A stretch of DNA of 64,000 bases from Hymenolepis diminuta (GCA_900708905.1 CAADRB010000039.1:883599-947598); one strand, 5' to 3'. Positions 23,098 to 36,454 are shown, counted from the stretch's first letter. Notes: generated by a model not told the origin, from the sequence alone. A program made the numbers and translations.

Positions 23098-25379
23098 AAG
23101 ATTTTAATAGTTATCATTTGCATTTAATCTCATTTCATTTATATATGTCTGACTGCAGAAGAAAGCTTACGATCAAGAATAAAAGGTTGAATAGTAGCGA
23201 TACTCTTACCTTTGAAGTTACACTGCCGTTTGTTAGTACTAGCAAGCGAGGTTTATTTCCTTCCAGTTGCCAAGATAGACGTATAGTACTAGGTTGCATC
23301 ACTTTGAAATAGCAAAGTTCACTGGATTTCGTCTCCCATTTCTTGAAGCACTTGGAATTTCATCTTAATCTATTCAGTTTTGCACGACAGTTCCCAACAA
23401 CCTTGGCATCAATCTGAGCTTGTAGTTCAACCAACTGGTTTCCGAACTTCACAGTGTTATATTCTTAAAATTTAAACGTCCGAAGTTCTTTATGGATAGT
23501 TGCTTTTCGATCAATCGTGATTTTCTTTTGTTTAACTCTTCTTAGTAGCCATCTTCTCGATATTTCTCCATTTCAAACTCTAAATTTGATTTCTTATCTT
23601 GGATGAAATGAACTAACCGCCTATTAAACGCATCAAACTCAATTCAGTTCAGTTACCACTTCCATTTCAGCTATTTACTTCGATGGGGAAAATTATTCCC
23701 GACAAAATCCATTAATTAATAGAATTGGATAAATTTTTGATTTGTGTACTTTGATTCCATCTATGTTCTTTAGTTTTCCATGCACAGTAGAGTGCACTAT
23801 TTTATAGCGTAATTTAAGTTGAAAACTTCCTCCCAAAGTACGCATATTCATGCTTTTGATCGCGGCCAACTTTTTATGCCTCCGGAGAGTTTTTGGAACA
23901 TGCAGCGAAGTCTCTCTCTTTTATCTCCGACCGCTATCCGATCAACGGTTGATCTCTTTATCTTTTTTCTCGATTATAAAACACTCGGTGGATAGAAAAA
24001 GAGAGAACAAGCCACAAATCTACTTTAAGTCAAATCTCATTGTGTTTGCTGTGGGTTGTGTTTTTTGGCAATGAAGCCTGAATTGTGCACTTTAACAAAA
24101 TGACAGAAACATCTACAAATAAGAATTTAAACATAGATCTCTGAACCAGATTAATTCTTTGCAGTAAGATATTTTGAAGTTCAGATGAAAATCAAAAAAA
24201 GTTAGGGAGTTATAAAGAGCATCATGTTGTCTGAATTCCCACTTAATTAAATTAATTTTGTTTTACTTAAAAGACTGAATTTATTCCAGAAAAGACTCTG
24301 CGTTTCAAAGTTCCAACACCACCGATCAAAAATCGGTAGATCACTTGCCCTTAGAAATTAATGATCAAATCATTGATTACTCTTCAAGAGCCAATGAGTG
24401 GCTTGCTCGATTTATCCTTATGGTTAGTGATTATCCACATATGTTACTATTAAGCAAAGGGGTTGAAAAGACGACTTTAAGTTACCATGGTACTTGATGC
24501 GATGTCATGTAGCTTCATTTTAATCTCAGATTTGACATTATGCATCAGCATCTACAAGTTTGAGAACAGTCTAACTTCTGATTATTTCTCATGTTATTAT
24601 TATCCATTATAAAGTTACTGGGAAACTGTAACTTATTTACTTTATCTCTAACCGTTAATTGTTAATCTGGAATTGGAATGTACCAAAAAATGAATGAGGA
24701 AAATGTACCATTTTGGGGACAGTTCAGAGGGAAATTCGACCTCTCAGACCAATTATCTCTAGACCCGTCCTCTCACACTTGATTCAAATGACGCAGAATT
24801 ATGGTACCGAATTTTGTGAACAAATTGACGATACAATCGATAGGCTTTTAGATTTTTGATGAAAGAATTCGACTTTAGTTCTAATTTTAATTTTAAAAAA
24901 TTGGAACTTGTGGAGCGAATATCTCCTCGCCTAATATTTCATAATTATAATTAAGGAAGATTAATAGACTGCAGATGGAGGCGGGAAGAAAAACGGATGT
25001 AATCCGTTATCGCTGAATCACTAGATTAACTCATCTTGTGGGAGGATTACGCGAATTAATTTTTAATGATTCCATAGGAGAGCAATGAATAATTCCATCC
25101 TTTAGTAGGGATATTTTTCAATCAGTTTGATTAATAGTTAGTCAACGAAATAGGCTCTGGAAATTATCTTCCATCGCATTGTACGTCATTTTATCAAATG
25201 ATGTAGATTACGAAACAATGCCAAATCCATTGACTAACATAGTCAGGTAAAGTTAAAAGAAGTTGGACAGTTTTCAATATAACTTTTGAAAAAGAGGGAG
25301 AAGAGAGAGATTAGAAGACTTCCATAAAGATTGTTCTTGAGCCGACACTGTTTATTCCGGTCTCTTAAAGCATGAATTT

Positions 25380-25800
25380 CCACCACAGGGGAGTTTAAGC
25401 AAAGACACTGCCGACCTTATGTGAATGTTCGCAGAAGAGAAAGCAAGGCTTTTACACTATCGGTGAAATGATGACCAAAGACTTCTAGTGCATACTTTCC
25501 GGTTGCTTTAAGTCTTAAGTCTTAAGAACGCCATCTTTAGCGGTGATATTAGATTCATTGTCAGCCTCTCAAAAGCATCTTTTGGAAAAGCAACAGCGCA
25601 TATCACTCCGAGCTGAGATGTGAAGAAGTAAAAATCGCGAATCTTGTGGACTAAATCTCCCTAACCTTTCTCCAAACTATTTCTTCTCTGCTGTATCTAT
25701 GCCATCCCCTTGTCCGAATAGAATAATGCATACTATCTTTGTTAATAAATTAATATAACTTTTAGGAGAATTGGTCATGTTTCCAAGTGGTGGCGACTTT
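25380..25800 (+). repeat. Dispersed repeat R3, copy 1
   Basis: AAGCAAAGACACTGCC, GTTCGCAGAAGAGAAAGC, CCTTTCTCCAAACTATTTC and CTCTGCTGTATCTATGCC, ending in TTTTAGGAGAATTGG, are matched in order at 47800-48130. Copy 1 has extra sequence in the middle. Confidence 0.5.
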
Positions 25801-28119
25801 CTAATTTTATTGTACTTAAATGGAAGAAGCTACTTGCCGAAAAATTCTGCTCGCTAATTGTACCCATGTGTAATGAAAATAGGCGAGTTTAACTGGAAAG
25901 TAGAAAAATCATCTTCGTATTAATTCAAATCTGCATTCCTGTGCAATATGTTCTGATATAATTCTATCTTAACCATTATATAGGCACACTGAAAGTAGAC
26001 AATCTAATATGATGTGTGTGCTGGAGAAAGTTTGTCAAAATTGCGCTACTAAATTCGCTGACCAATCCGCTTTCTCCGTCCAGTAATTACTCAGCCATGG
26101 CTCAGTTCAGTCACTCAAATCTCAATTAACTTTTATCTGAGAAAAAAAGTTAATTTGCTACACAGCGGCAACTACTTAACAACGACTGTTGGGAGTTACC
26201 GCCTTGTCTCTATTGGTCGGACAAAACTAATGGTTCACACAGCCATTTAATTGAATATTTGTTAGCTCTAACTACGCTAGAACAATTGGTTTGTGCCCTT
26301 ATTTCTTATCAATATTAGTGATTTAGCTATTTATTTTAAAAAGCGACGAAAACCCTATTAATAGCTTTTATACTTATCTGCTCCTTGATATTAAGTGATC
26401 CGATTATTATTTTTAAGTAAATTTGATTAAAACCTATAATGATGCGCAGTTTCCAGTATTAAGAATAGGAAATTTGAATATAGACATCTTGAAATAGTGT
26501 CTAAGTATTGAAAACTGCCATTTTTCGCTAATATTAACTCAGTTTTAGGGCATTAAGTTCGTTTGAAGCCCTGGAGCAAAAAGCTACGTTGAGTACCGGT
26601 TTTTATATTTGCCTTTACTTGTATTTAAATGAACGTGAACGGTTTTAAAAGTATTGAATAGTAGAAGAAGGTATTTATCGACCCTAATTCGATTTTGTAT
26701 CAGACTTTGTCCGACTCTCGTAGCCGTGGATTTCAGAGACAAATAATTGACCATGGAAGGTTGAGATTCTGCGCTGTTCTTTTAAATATACTTTCAGAGA
26801 TCGAGATAAAGGAGGAGGCAATTACTACTAGGCTCTATAAATTATGCACCAATGGCGTAGACATCAACGTGCATGTCTAAAAAGTCAGATGTGGTGGAAT
26901 AAAAAATCAGAGTAAACCCAGTACCAACCCTACTGGTTCAAAACTGATCAGGATAAGAGTAAAAGAATACGGAGTTTTCGTCAGAGGGCTCCATGACCAA
27001 CCGGCTGATTATTTCAGGCTAATAAAGAAGGTGATCCAATTGGAATTTCTCACCATTGCTGCTTCTCTAACCGAGATGGATATTGAAAACGCTCCTCATG
27101 AAACGGAATATTATATCCCTTAATTTCTCCCACGGTAATGAAGATGTAATAGAAATGATCCATTTTCCTTACACTCATGTTTTCTTTTGAGTTTTTTCAT
27201 TCTTCTCACTTTCATTTTTACCATTTGATGCTTTAAGCTAACAGTCTATCTTAATTTCTCCAAACTAAAAATGGAGCTCCCTCATCAAAGTGATTTGGAA
27301 CTCGGTCCCGTTTGTGCTTGCTCCGATCAGATAAACCTATTGTCGTTAAAGTTCATCACACATTCGGAACAATTTGATAAATTCCTTAAAGATTTTATTG
27401 TAATTATTGTACAATAAACTATTCTCGGAGAGACTTTCTGTGAGTTAGTGAAAGCCCAAAAATTTATGCAATGCTCCGTGAAAATTTAGATACTTTTGTC
27501 TAATGTTTGATAAAAATACGTTAGATAAGTTTGCACTCTAAACCACTGGAAGAAGAAATGAAGCATTCGGGACATTTCAGAGGACGAATTTTGGAAGTGG
27601 AGATATCCATTAGGTAAAGATTGCACAATGCGATTACAAAAATCAAATGAAGTAAGATTCTTTGGTACCTCGACGTTGCTTTCAGCATCTTTTTGGTTCC
27701 CCTTCCTGCCCTTTTTCATTCACCGAATTTTTTTAAAGTTACTCCAGTTGTTTCCTGCAATCAAAAAATATAATTTCTTGTATTACTATGATAAATATTA
27801 ATTAAATGACTTTTAATTTTAATACTTGAAATATAAACTAATTTAACTAACTAATCTCATCAATGAACTTCAATGCCTAGAATATCCTTTTGTCTGTTGC
27901 ATTCTATTAACAAAATAACACGCAAGGCGTAAGAGAAAGGCAAAAGTTCGGACAATATCAAAAGCTTTAGGGACGGATGCAGCAAAATCATTCCTGTCCT
28001 TTTAGCCCTCTCTCCCTCTTATCTTTGATTCTCCTAAATCGATCACAAAACGGAAGGGAATAAAGAAGAGAGGGCAACCGTAGCGCATGCATTTCCACGT
28101 GTCATTATTCATTTTCCAG

Positions 28120-28221
28120 TTGAATTATTCATCGTCGGTGTTGACAAGCGGAGAGAATTCATGGTCACCGTCTGGGGAGGTGACTGTACGCAGAGTAGTT
28201 GGGCAGCGAGAAGCTAATCAA
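28120..28221 (+). CDS. Candidate 34-codon cassette exon of the TMEM132-like gene
   Basis: It is preceded by a good acceptor (cattttccag) and followed by a near-consensus donor (gtgagtaaa). It is 102 bp, open, and phase 0 at both ends. The flanking exons (ending 20094, starting 35749) are also phase 0 at this junction, so it can be kept or skipped without changing frame. It encodes a Ser-rich stretch then SGEVTVRRVVGQREANQ, which looks beta-like. No specific TMEM132 motif is recognised, so this rests on splice signals and phase. A chance exon cannot be excluded. Confidence 0.45.
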
Positions 28222-30784
28222 GTGAGTAAAATGTGGTACTACTTTTTCGGGCTTACCCCCTCCTCTTTGCCCCTGTCCAGCCCTCTGTCCGTCGGAAAGG
28301 TGTTAGTGAAAAAAACGCCATATGTGTGTCCGTAACTGGAACACTCGACAGGAGTGTTTTTGTAAGTTCGACGCCCGATACATTTTGTTGCTCTAATGGA
28401 GTTTGTCCGGGTGTAAAAAGATTGATCTTCAGGGTCAGCCCTATCTGCGGCTCTTTATATAATTGGATTAATGTTTTTCTTACTAACATTTCGTTTATAA
28501 GGTTTGAGTGTTTCTCAATGATTTTAGAATCAGCGTTTTTAGTTCCACTTTTATTGGCCATTTGAAGGAAACACTGCGTTTTCTCACCAAAAGATATGAG
28601 TAGATTTTATGCTATTTATTCTCGAAGTTTGTCTCTTACTTATTTTGTTCAATTGATTTAACTGATCATTTAATAAACACCTATTAATCAGACTTGGCCA
28701 GGGAAATTATAAGGTTACAATTTCTTGAATTTCCTAAATCCTAAAATTGAACTACATTTATTAAGTATTAGTTCAATCTTCTTCGAAATCCATTCATTAA
28801 ACTGTGCGGCTGACCGTATTCGTCAATAGATGGAGCGCAGGAGGTTCACGATGCTCCTTATCTGCCTAAACAGTGCTTGATAGCTTTGAAAATTTTATTT
28901 TCGAAAAGCTAACCATTCATTAAAACAACAGTTTGACCAATTGACTTTTTGTGTTGGCTTTTTCTTCTCTTGAACTAGCTGTTATACATCCGGCCTTTTT
29001 TCACCCACTTTTGACCAGTGATAAATACTGTAAAAAAGAGAAAATTTTGACAAGAAGAGACGACCTCCAATCCTCCGCCCTCCCAAGTCATAGTCATAGA
29101 AGCACACTGAGGTATCCATTCTTCTTCTTGCCTGAAAAGGTAAACACTATTTCCTTTCTCTACTGTACATGAGTCATGGCCAAAGTTGCGAGCTATTTAA
29201 TGGACTGCGCTTAAACAGTAGTGGAGATGGTGGAGCAGAAATTTTTTTTCTTTCGTGCTGTGAACGGCGCCAGGAAAGTAGTAACTGCTATGATAATAAA
29301 TCAGATAAATTTGTAATTCTGTTTATACAACTCCGCCTTCATGACTGACCTGAATACTAAACTGCTCTAATTTTGAAACAGGGACAGGTTTTCAGGGGTA
29401 TCTCTCTACATGAAATACAATCCGTCCTGCGGTTGTATAAGAAGGTTCAATGGGTTCCCCTGATATACCAAAGACATATCGTTTTAAACAACCTTTGTTA
29501 AATATGGAAGAACCAGAGTGATCGGTCATAACGGAGAAAAAAATGCAATATTCGTTCTTGAATGATGCATAACTCTATTTTTATGAGACATTTCCTCATT
29601 TTTTTAAATTTCGGTAAAATGTTTGCCCCACTGACATTTTAACAGCCGACTTAATATAAATTCTCCTTTCATTGTCGTTCGGATCCTGATATATTCTCTT
29701 CTTATTGATCAGTTTCAGGAAATCGACTAACTTTTAAGACATAGACGATCCATGCACACAACCATGTGAGGAAGACAATAAACTGGGGCTGAAGGGGATA
29801 ACTAAGGGGAAATAAAACTAAAATGAGTTTTTATTCCCTTTATTTTATCAGAATTGAGAGTAAAATCCTAATAGATAATTATTTAGCTATCATTAATCTG
29901 GAAATAGTACGGTTGGTTTCAAGGGGCCTTATCGCATTCATGGTACAGCGTTCTTATTATTTAAGGACAACGATTTCTTTCTAACATGATAATATTGGGA
30001 ATCGTGGACTGTCTATATCTTAATGCATTCATGTCGCTTCCGCATTCAGTGATTTCGGGTTAATTTACCTTGAAGATGCCTCAAATTCCCCTGCAAAGGC
30101 AATGTATGTTTTAAAAGTGCTGTTTGCTACATTGGTCTTTTCAAACAAACAAGGCAAATCCCTGCATGTTCTGTACATACTGCATACTCAGAATGTTTGT
30201 TTAGCTGCACGAATTGGAACATTGTTACGAATAACCAAGAAACTAGATGCCAAAACATATTACTCCCATACCTGCCTTTTAACTAGATGAGCCAGGTTCT
30301 ATCTTGAGCTCAATTCATGCAGGACAAAACAAATAGCTCATTAAGAGTTCTCTCCTATTGTTTTTTCAATAAAAGACCCTCGTTTTATCCCTTACTGTAA
30401 CAATTGCATAGTTTGCTATGGAATAAAGTCCCTCCTCTTAATAGTAACTGTTCACAGATTTTGGAATCACGATTAACATTCCTGCAAATTGATTGATTGT
30501 GACTAAGTAATCATCAATTGCTTTTCCGTTGCCTTTGTATATCTTCTCCTGGTACTTCTTGAATTGCTAAACAGTTTTTGATTCACAAGATCCTAAATGA
30601 TCCTGGAGACGTCCAATCTAAATTAGCTTGGCATTCACATCTTCCCTCGTTTGTTTTCTTTTTTTGCGTTACTGAGTCAAAAATTGGGATTTAGTACGGC
30701 TTTCTTAATAATAACACTGATTCCCAAGCTTATTTTGAGAGAATTTTCCTGAGCTCGAATTGAGTTAGGGTTTGACTTGATTGA

Positions 30785-30925
30785 GGCCTTCTGATGAGAA
30801 ATTCGAATTCTCCCAGCTCTGATTTAGCCAAACCTAACCATTACGTTCATTGGCCGTCCACCGAGGGCCATTAAACCTGTCAACTCTGATTTTGCAAAAG
30901 AGCACGCTTACCACTGCCCATCTAG
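30785..30925 (-). repeat. Diverged SINE-like element
   Basis: The minus strand reads GGGCAGTGGTAAGCGTGCTC then GACAGGTTTAATGGCCC and GGACGGCCAATGAACG. A GAAATTCGAATT segment sits at the position seen in the 15.1- and 32.5-kb copies. Confidence 0.5.
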
Positions 30926-32469
30926 AGTAAGTTATTAAAAATTATTTCTTTATAAACAAAAAGAATGTTCCGTCGGCACTGTTTTGTAACAATTAATGTA
31001 TTCTTGTGAAGCTGTGATTCCCACAGAAGTTTCATAAGAAGGAATTTGAGATCGTTTCAGCTAAGACCTCCTTATGACATATTATATGATTTCAAGCAAA
31101 TGTTGACCGAAAATCCGAATGAGACTCGTTATGATTAAAATGCCTTCGCTAGTCCCATTACCTGATCAAGCAGTTGAATGTCGCAGGTCTGAACTCAATT
31201 AGAAAATTTGGATATGCTCAGGAAAGTGGACAGAATTCATATAAAGAAAGACTCTTATTTTAATGACTTCAAAATATACTCCTCTTCGACTACCCCTTTT
31301 GTCCCTTGCTGGAAAATTTTCTGTAATTCCACGCCTAAAACTTGTAAAATTTCCGCAATTCTGAGGGTAATAGTTGAGAAACAAATAGTCTACGAGCATC
31401 TAATTGGTTACTAAAATATTCGTATGAAATCTTAGCTCCATACATCACACATTTTAAGATAAAAAAATATTATCTCAGATTTCGAACAGTGAAATATTAA
31501 TGGGTTGGTTTCGGATTGAGGTCGATAACAATTGACATCCTCACGCATGTTTTTTGTATTGGAATTTCTGTGATTTGACCTCCCGACCCCTCAAAACATT
31601 CATCCTTTCATTCCAAACACCAAACGTTCCCACGACTTATTCAACATAAGGTCTTAGGAGATTTTATTTCTCAAATTCCTCTCAAAAAAGGATGAAATTT
31701 TACTCATCTCATCACTATTACAGATGGTATTAGTCATAGCGCTCCCTTTGTACGCTTTAATCAACCAAAATCCTGGAAAAAAGGCTTGCGGTACTGCAAA
31801 AATTTTGTCATTCTGACAAAGAACCGCAAAATGAGTCAACTTTCTCGACACATGTACGCCTATAGTCATCTGATAAAAAGGGGAAATTAATTGGCCTGAA
31901 ACTCCCAGATTGCTCATCTCCCGTAGGCAAGAGACACGCAAAAGAGTGACACTGTTGTATGGGTGGTCGCATGAGTTTAGTGAGCAAATAGTTAAAATTA
32001 TAGGGTTTATTAACCAGGACAATTGTTCAAAAGTCTATTATTATCTAAGATATTTATTGAGCATATTCCAAAGCCAATAACCATTCAAAAAGAATGTTTA
32101 GATATTAAAATATTTGGTGGATTGAAATAAATAGAAAATAGGATTAAGCGAAATTGTCTTTTGTGAGAAATTGTCTTGCTCGTCCACTTGATGCTACTAA
32201 AGCAGTTGGCTTGATCTCGAGCGGAATCCTCAGGAACTCGGCATGGTGCTTTGTCCAAACCTCTGAGTTCTGAGCAAAAGTTTGTATATTCACTATCACA
32301 CAATTCGCAAACTAGTCCTTAATCGTTTGATAGTCGGGAAAGCTCATCTTGAACGATTTATTTTATAGAGGGACTTGTCCTCCATTCTCAGTCACTGAGT
32401 GGTTAGTGGAAAAAATTCAGGATTACCCGGTTACGTCACCTTGGACCTGAGTTTAGCCCAACATTTCCG

Positions 32470-32690
32470 TGCCAATTTTTGAAAGCTTTTCCCATCACTT
32501 ATTCCGGATAGAGCGTCTTACTTAGTCTCCCAGGCAAGAAACTCGAATTTTGTAACGCCATTTGTTGATCAGATTTTACCAGTGCGGTTCGCCATTCCGC
32601 TAACTGAGTGTGCACTGATGGGCGTCGAAGCCATGACCTCTGACATCGCAGGCGATTACGCCAGCTGGCACAAACATGACAGATTTTATT
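32470..32690 (-). repeat. SINE-like element with tRNA-derived head
   Basis: The minus strand reads GCCAGCTGGCGTAATCGCC (A-box like), GGTCATGGCTTCGACGCCC (B-box like), CAGTGCACACTCAGTTAGCG and ATGGCGAACCGCACTGG, then a body with CAAAATTCGAGTTTCTTGCC. It is the longest clear match to the 15.2-kb copy. Confidence 0.65.
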
Positions 32691-34194
32691 AACACTTGTA
32701 TTTAAGGCGATTCTATATAATAAAGGAAGTGTTTTCTTTCTCGAGGACCCCCAATCTAATATCTACTTGCATCTATTAATTCAAGGTCATTCTTTAGGTA
32801 ATATGTTGTCTTCATTCACCCGTTCTTAAGATCGCCTTCAAAAACATCAGTTCTCCTATCCTTTGAGCCGGTTTGATTTTGACCCTCCTGTTTAAAGATT
32901 GAACGTTTGACTCGTTTTAAGTTCTCTGATTTGCTTCTCATCATCTTATGCTTATAATAGCATTCTGATTTGTAACATTAGAGACTGCTTTAAGGAATAA
33001 AAAATGACATCCGTGCATGTTTATATTTGGTAACACCAACCATGAAAGAGGATGACATTTCACTTTCGCTATTTCGTCGCGCACCCTCCAGAGTGAACTT
33101 TAGAGACAGTGAAGCGACGGCGCACATACACTTTTTGCTCTTGCTTTCTGACCTCGCCAAGGCGTAGTAAAAAATTCTAGGTGTTCGTTTGCTGCACCCT
33201 TCACTTCACCCCCTTGTTGGCTGTTGTCAGGTGGAGTAGAAGAGAATATTGACACTTTTTGATCTCAGGACAACAAGGTGATTCGATTTCATTAGATTAG
33301 CCGTGGTTGTGTACCGGCAAAAACGGACTTCGTTACAGTCTGGCAGTGAGTGAAAAAAATACCCCAGGTTTTCTATTGGTTGGCTGGCTCGATGTGTCAT
33401 ACTTACAGAAGTTTCTCGCTCCTAATTCTTACCTCCCAATTCTGGAAAAATTACCGGAATACTAACTTTAAATGATGTTTGCTTAGAAGCTTTTAAATAT
33501 CATTAAAATATTAGTAGTAATTAGCAAGTCAAATTGAAGTGTCATTATTTAGGTACTAACAATAAGAGTTATTTCTGATTTTCGCTATTATTGGTTTACA
33601 ACGTTCTAATTTCCACTAAATTTAAAGCGAATAATACACTTCTTTTTAGTGTTGGTTATCAGTTTACTAAAAGTCTTCCTTTTTATTAATGCTGATTTTT
33701 ATCACTCGAATATTGTTGTCATCATTTATCCTGAATTACCGTGTTTTATTAAACAATATGTGAAAATGAAGGCAAATTCTCTTAGACTTCGCGTATAAAA
33801 GGGCGAAATTCTACATTCATTTCATAATTAATAATTTTGAAATTTCTCTGGAGAAAAAGTGATGCAAAATTTTTGTCTAATCACGGTAGCTGTTTGTGAA
33901 TAGTTAGACCATTCACTTCAGACTAAAACGAAACTTAATTAATTTCATAAACTTAGTAAAACACTATACTACAATTAATAAGGAGGAAAAATAGGATATT
34001 TGAGACACATGCATGTACATAAATAAGAAAGAAGAACGATATCACATAAATGTGGCTTTTAAAGCACAAATCTCTTGTTTAAAACGTCGCCGCTTAGCGG
34101 TCCTTTGGCCCATTGGAATTATATGTTGATCGGTTGCTATGTCTCTGATGTGTGTGTTAATTGGTAATTTTAACATGTATAATATATAGTATAC

Positions 34195-34216
34195 ATATAT
34201 ATATATATATATATAT
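34195..34216. repeat. (AT)11 microsatellite
   Basis: A perfect AT dinucleotide run within an already AT-rich segment. Confidence 0.95.
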
Positions 34217-35748
34217 CCTATTCTTTAATGGGTAAATGATTTCGTGATACGAAATTTTCCGGCTTCCGCTCAATTGACAAAATATTATTCAAATATGATT
34301 GGAAAAAAGTCCTCTCAAATCAATTTTTTTTCCTTTTCAGATATTTTAGCTACCAACTTTCATATTTGCTAAAAAAATACGTATTGTGTAGGACTGAAAT
34401 GCAGAATAACCTTTTATTGACACCTATTCAGTAGTAGTTAATGGAATCAAGTCATTGTAGATCTTTCACATAAATGAAATGCAACGAAGTCAACATCTTT
34501 TGAAGTTATCAATATTCACAATAGGGAGTCGGAGAGAACGAGTGAGGGAGTAAGGGAAATGACGTATTTGTCAACAAGTTCGGACACGCAGTCCATCAAG
34601 AAGGGAACAACTGTTTACATTTCAATACCATTGAGATAAAAAGGTAATTGAAGTAGCTCCTGGCAATACTTTTCTTTCTTACTCTGATTTATACGATATT
34701 TTGTCGATTTGTTAGAGCATTCCTTGGCCTATCTGCATTTGCTTTCCCTAAATCAACAATAGAAATGTGCGATCATTAACCAAACTTGAAAGACTTTTTG
34801 CACGGTTGCATTTGTAATTATTCGACAAACTATTCATCAAACAATCCCAGTAATTCTAGAATTGTGAAAATATATGCAGATTTTACATGCTTCTCTAAAT
34901 TCTTTATACCATTTTCTAACATGGGCGTGTAAAGTGAAACCAAAGTACATTTCGCTTTCATTTAACTAAGCTTCGAACATTCCTTTGTTCAAAGGATACT
35001 TTGTGATCTTCTGAACCATTGTTTAATTGTATCAGCAAAGGTTTTCAAAAACCATCTTCCTTCCCCTCCACTTCCCTCCCCCATATATTTGCAAAATTTT
35101 GTTCCCTTTCCACATGGAGCTTGGCGTTAGTCATTCAGCTTACTAAACATCTGCATTTATCATTTTACTGGATATTAAACCGATGCATTAAAGAACCGTG
35201 GATTCGTACAACCCCTTCATTTATCTGCACATTTATTCTACCCAGATTTAGGGAGATTATGAATAATTCATTAGCGAAAATGAATGCCAGTAGATACGCC
35301 GGATTAAAATATTTAGATTCTTTACACATCCATAAAGGAAACACCGAAATCTAAATGAAGATAATATTAATAATATTCAATAATTTCAGTTAGCTACATT
35401 TTAATATAATAAAATTAAAATTGATAACTTCTATTTAAAGTTTTAATGAATAGTGTAAGAGTCACACTAATGTAAGCATATCACTCGGAAAAGCGGCTGA
35501 AGTCATTCAGTATTTTCTCCCAAATTTGAAAGCGAATTGCGATTAGGATTTCCATCATATATTGTACGATATTCCGTCCATGAGAGATTTTTCGTATCTT
35601 ACTATGCTTATTTTAAGTATATGGTAGTTCTTATGGAAAACCAATAGACAGAAATGAGCTTTGGAGCCAAAGTATGAGGTCGGAACTGCATGGTTCAACC
35701 TAAGCCCAGAAGACGTTCTAATTAGTTGACATTTGACATTTATTTCAG

Positions 35749-36290
35749 CCCACAGATATTCTGGAACCCCCATGGTCACCCTCTAGAGAACCGCCTCCAC
35801 CACGTCTACTGAAAGTCCTCGGTCTCGTTCCACCGGTGCTTTCCAACCGTCCATCGTCTTCCTCTCATCGTTCTACCTTTGATGCTCCGTCTGCTGGAAG
35901 ACTCATCCAACTCACAAATAAAGTCTACTGTCGGACAGTCGCCCAAACAATGTCTGGGCCTCTAGCCGCCACTCTTCCAATGCTACATCGTGCGCAGTCG
36001 ACGTGTCCCTTCCAAATGCGAGAGGCACCTCTTGAGTTAGAGCAAAATCCTCCTTTCGGGGAGGTAATGAATGGCGGGAAAATCCTTTTGGGACTTCAAG
36101 AGTCTGGCGGCGGACCGCCTGTATTTGCTGACATGGCGCACGTACCTCCAGTTCTGAGGAACACTGCTCAGTGGAGTTGGAGATCCTGGCTCGGTCCAAC
36201 CGTTAGACGTTGGCATTTCGAGAACTTCAACATCCGACTTCAATCGGATAAGCTTAGGAGGATTTCAAACTTCCCCGTGTTTGACAATTC
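35749..36290 (+). CDS. TMEM132: TMEM132-family protein, ectodomain exon 5
   Basis: The acceptor is tttatttcag at 35748 and the donor gtaagt at 36291. It enters in phase 0 and leaves two bases. It encodes 180 residues (438-617 of the model). The first 60 are Pro/Ser-rich and probably disordered. The end carries RRWHFENFNIRLQSDKL (Trp at about residue 592), which aligns with the TMEM132 block of the type VWVPRLPLQIEVSDTEL. The continuation ISNFPVF aligns with IKGWRVPI. Between the Gly-Ile-Asp-Trp block of the previous exon and this block there are only about 195 residues. From memory, vertebrate members have roughly 300 or more, so part of the ectodomain is shortened or lies in exons I have not found. 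Confidence 0.85.
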
Positions 36291-36400
36291 GTAAGTGTAT
36301 CAATTTTTTATTAGATAATTTTCTTTGTTTTCAAAAGTATTTGTCAAGACTGCGATTACATTGATTTTGTTAACATAAGACCATGTCAATTTCTTTTTAG

Positions 36401-36454
36401 ATCCGACAACTGTACTCCTCGTTATGAACAAACCAAAATAACCGTTACTGCTCG
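36401..36454 (+). CDS. TMEM132: TMEM132-family protein, small ectodomain exon 6
   Basis: A 54-bp exon between ttctttttag and gtaagt. It completes a Ser codon with its first base and leaves CG for the next exon. It encodes SDNCTPRYEQTKITVTA, with a Cys and an Asn-Cys-Thr sequon. The block C-P-RYEQTKITVTARIF, formed with the next exon, matches the TMEM132 signature of the type GCTLQYQHAMVRVLTQF. The phase agreement on both sides and the conserved Cys make this small exon secure. Confidence 0.85.

Larger units (their letters stand above)
20095..28119 (+). other. Intron of the TMEM132-like gene, left part
   Basis: It starts with gtaatt and runs to the acceptor of the candidate cassette exon at 28120. 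Contents recognised: an R1 repeat (21480-21830), a SINE-like head (21992-22080), the 185-base assembly gap (22913-23097) and repeat R3 (25380-25800). No other coding exon is convincing. The middle of the TMEM132 ectodomain is short in this model, so an exon could be hidden in or near the gap. Confidence 0.55.
28222..35748 (+). other. Intron of the TMEM132-like gene, right part
   Basis: It runs from gtgagt to the acceptor tttatttcag. Two SINE-like elements (about 30785-30925 and 32470-32690, minus) and an AT microsatellite at 34195-34216 are recognised. Open frames at 28233-28565 (both strands) and 31654-32022 (minus) lack start context and motifs and are treated as chance. Confidence 0.6.

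Noticed and set aside
22820..23312. Long frames spanning the N gap
   Set aside because: They exist only because N codons are read as open.
24290..24345. Possible 46-bp exon between ttattccag and gtagat
   Set aside because: The donor is poor, it would break the phase 0 junction of the TMEM132-like gene, and it encodes nothing recognisable.
28233..28565. 110- and 102-codon frames open on both strands
   Set aside because: They start just after the candidate cassette exon's donor, in intron sequence, and show no recognisable features on either strand.
31654..32022. 122-codon minus-strand open frame
   Set aside because: No domain, no start context, no splice sites in frame; treated as chance.
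35019..35354. 111-codon plus-strand frame
   Set aside because: It sits in the intron before exon 35749 and cannot be joined to it with good splice sites; no family match.
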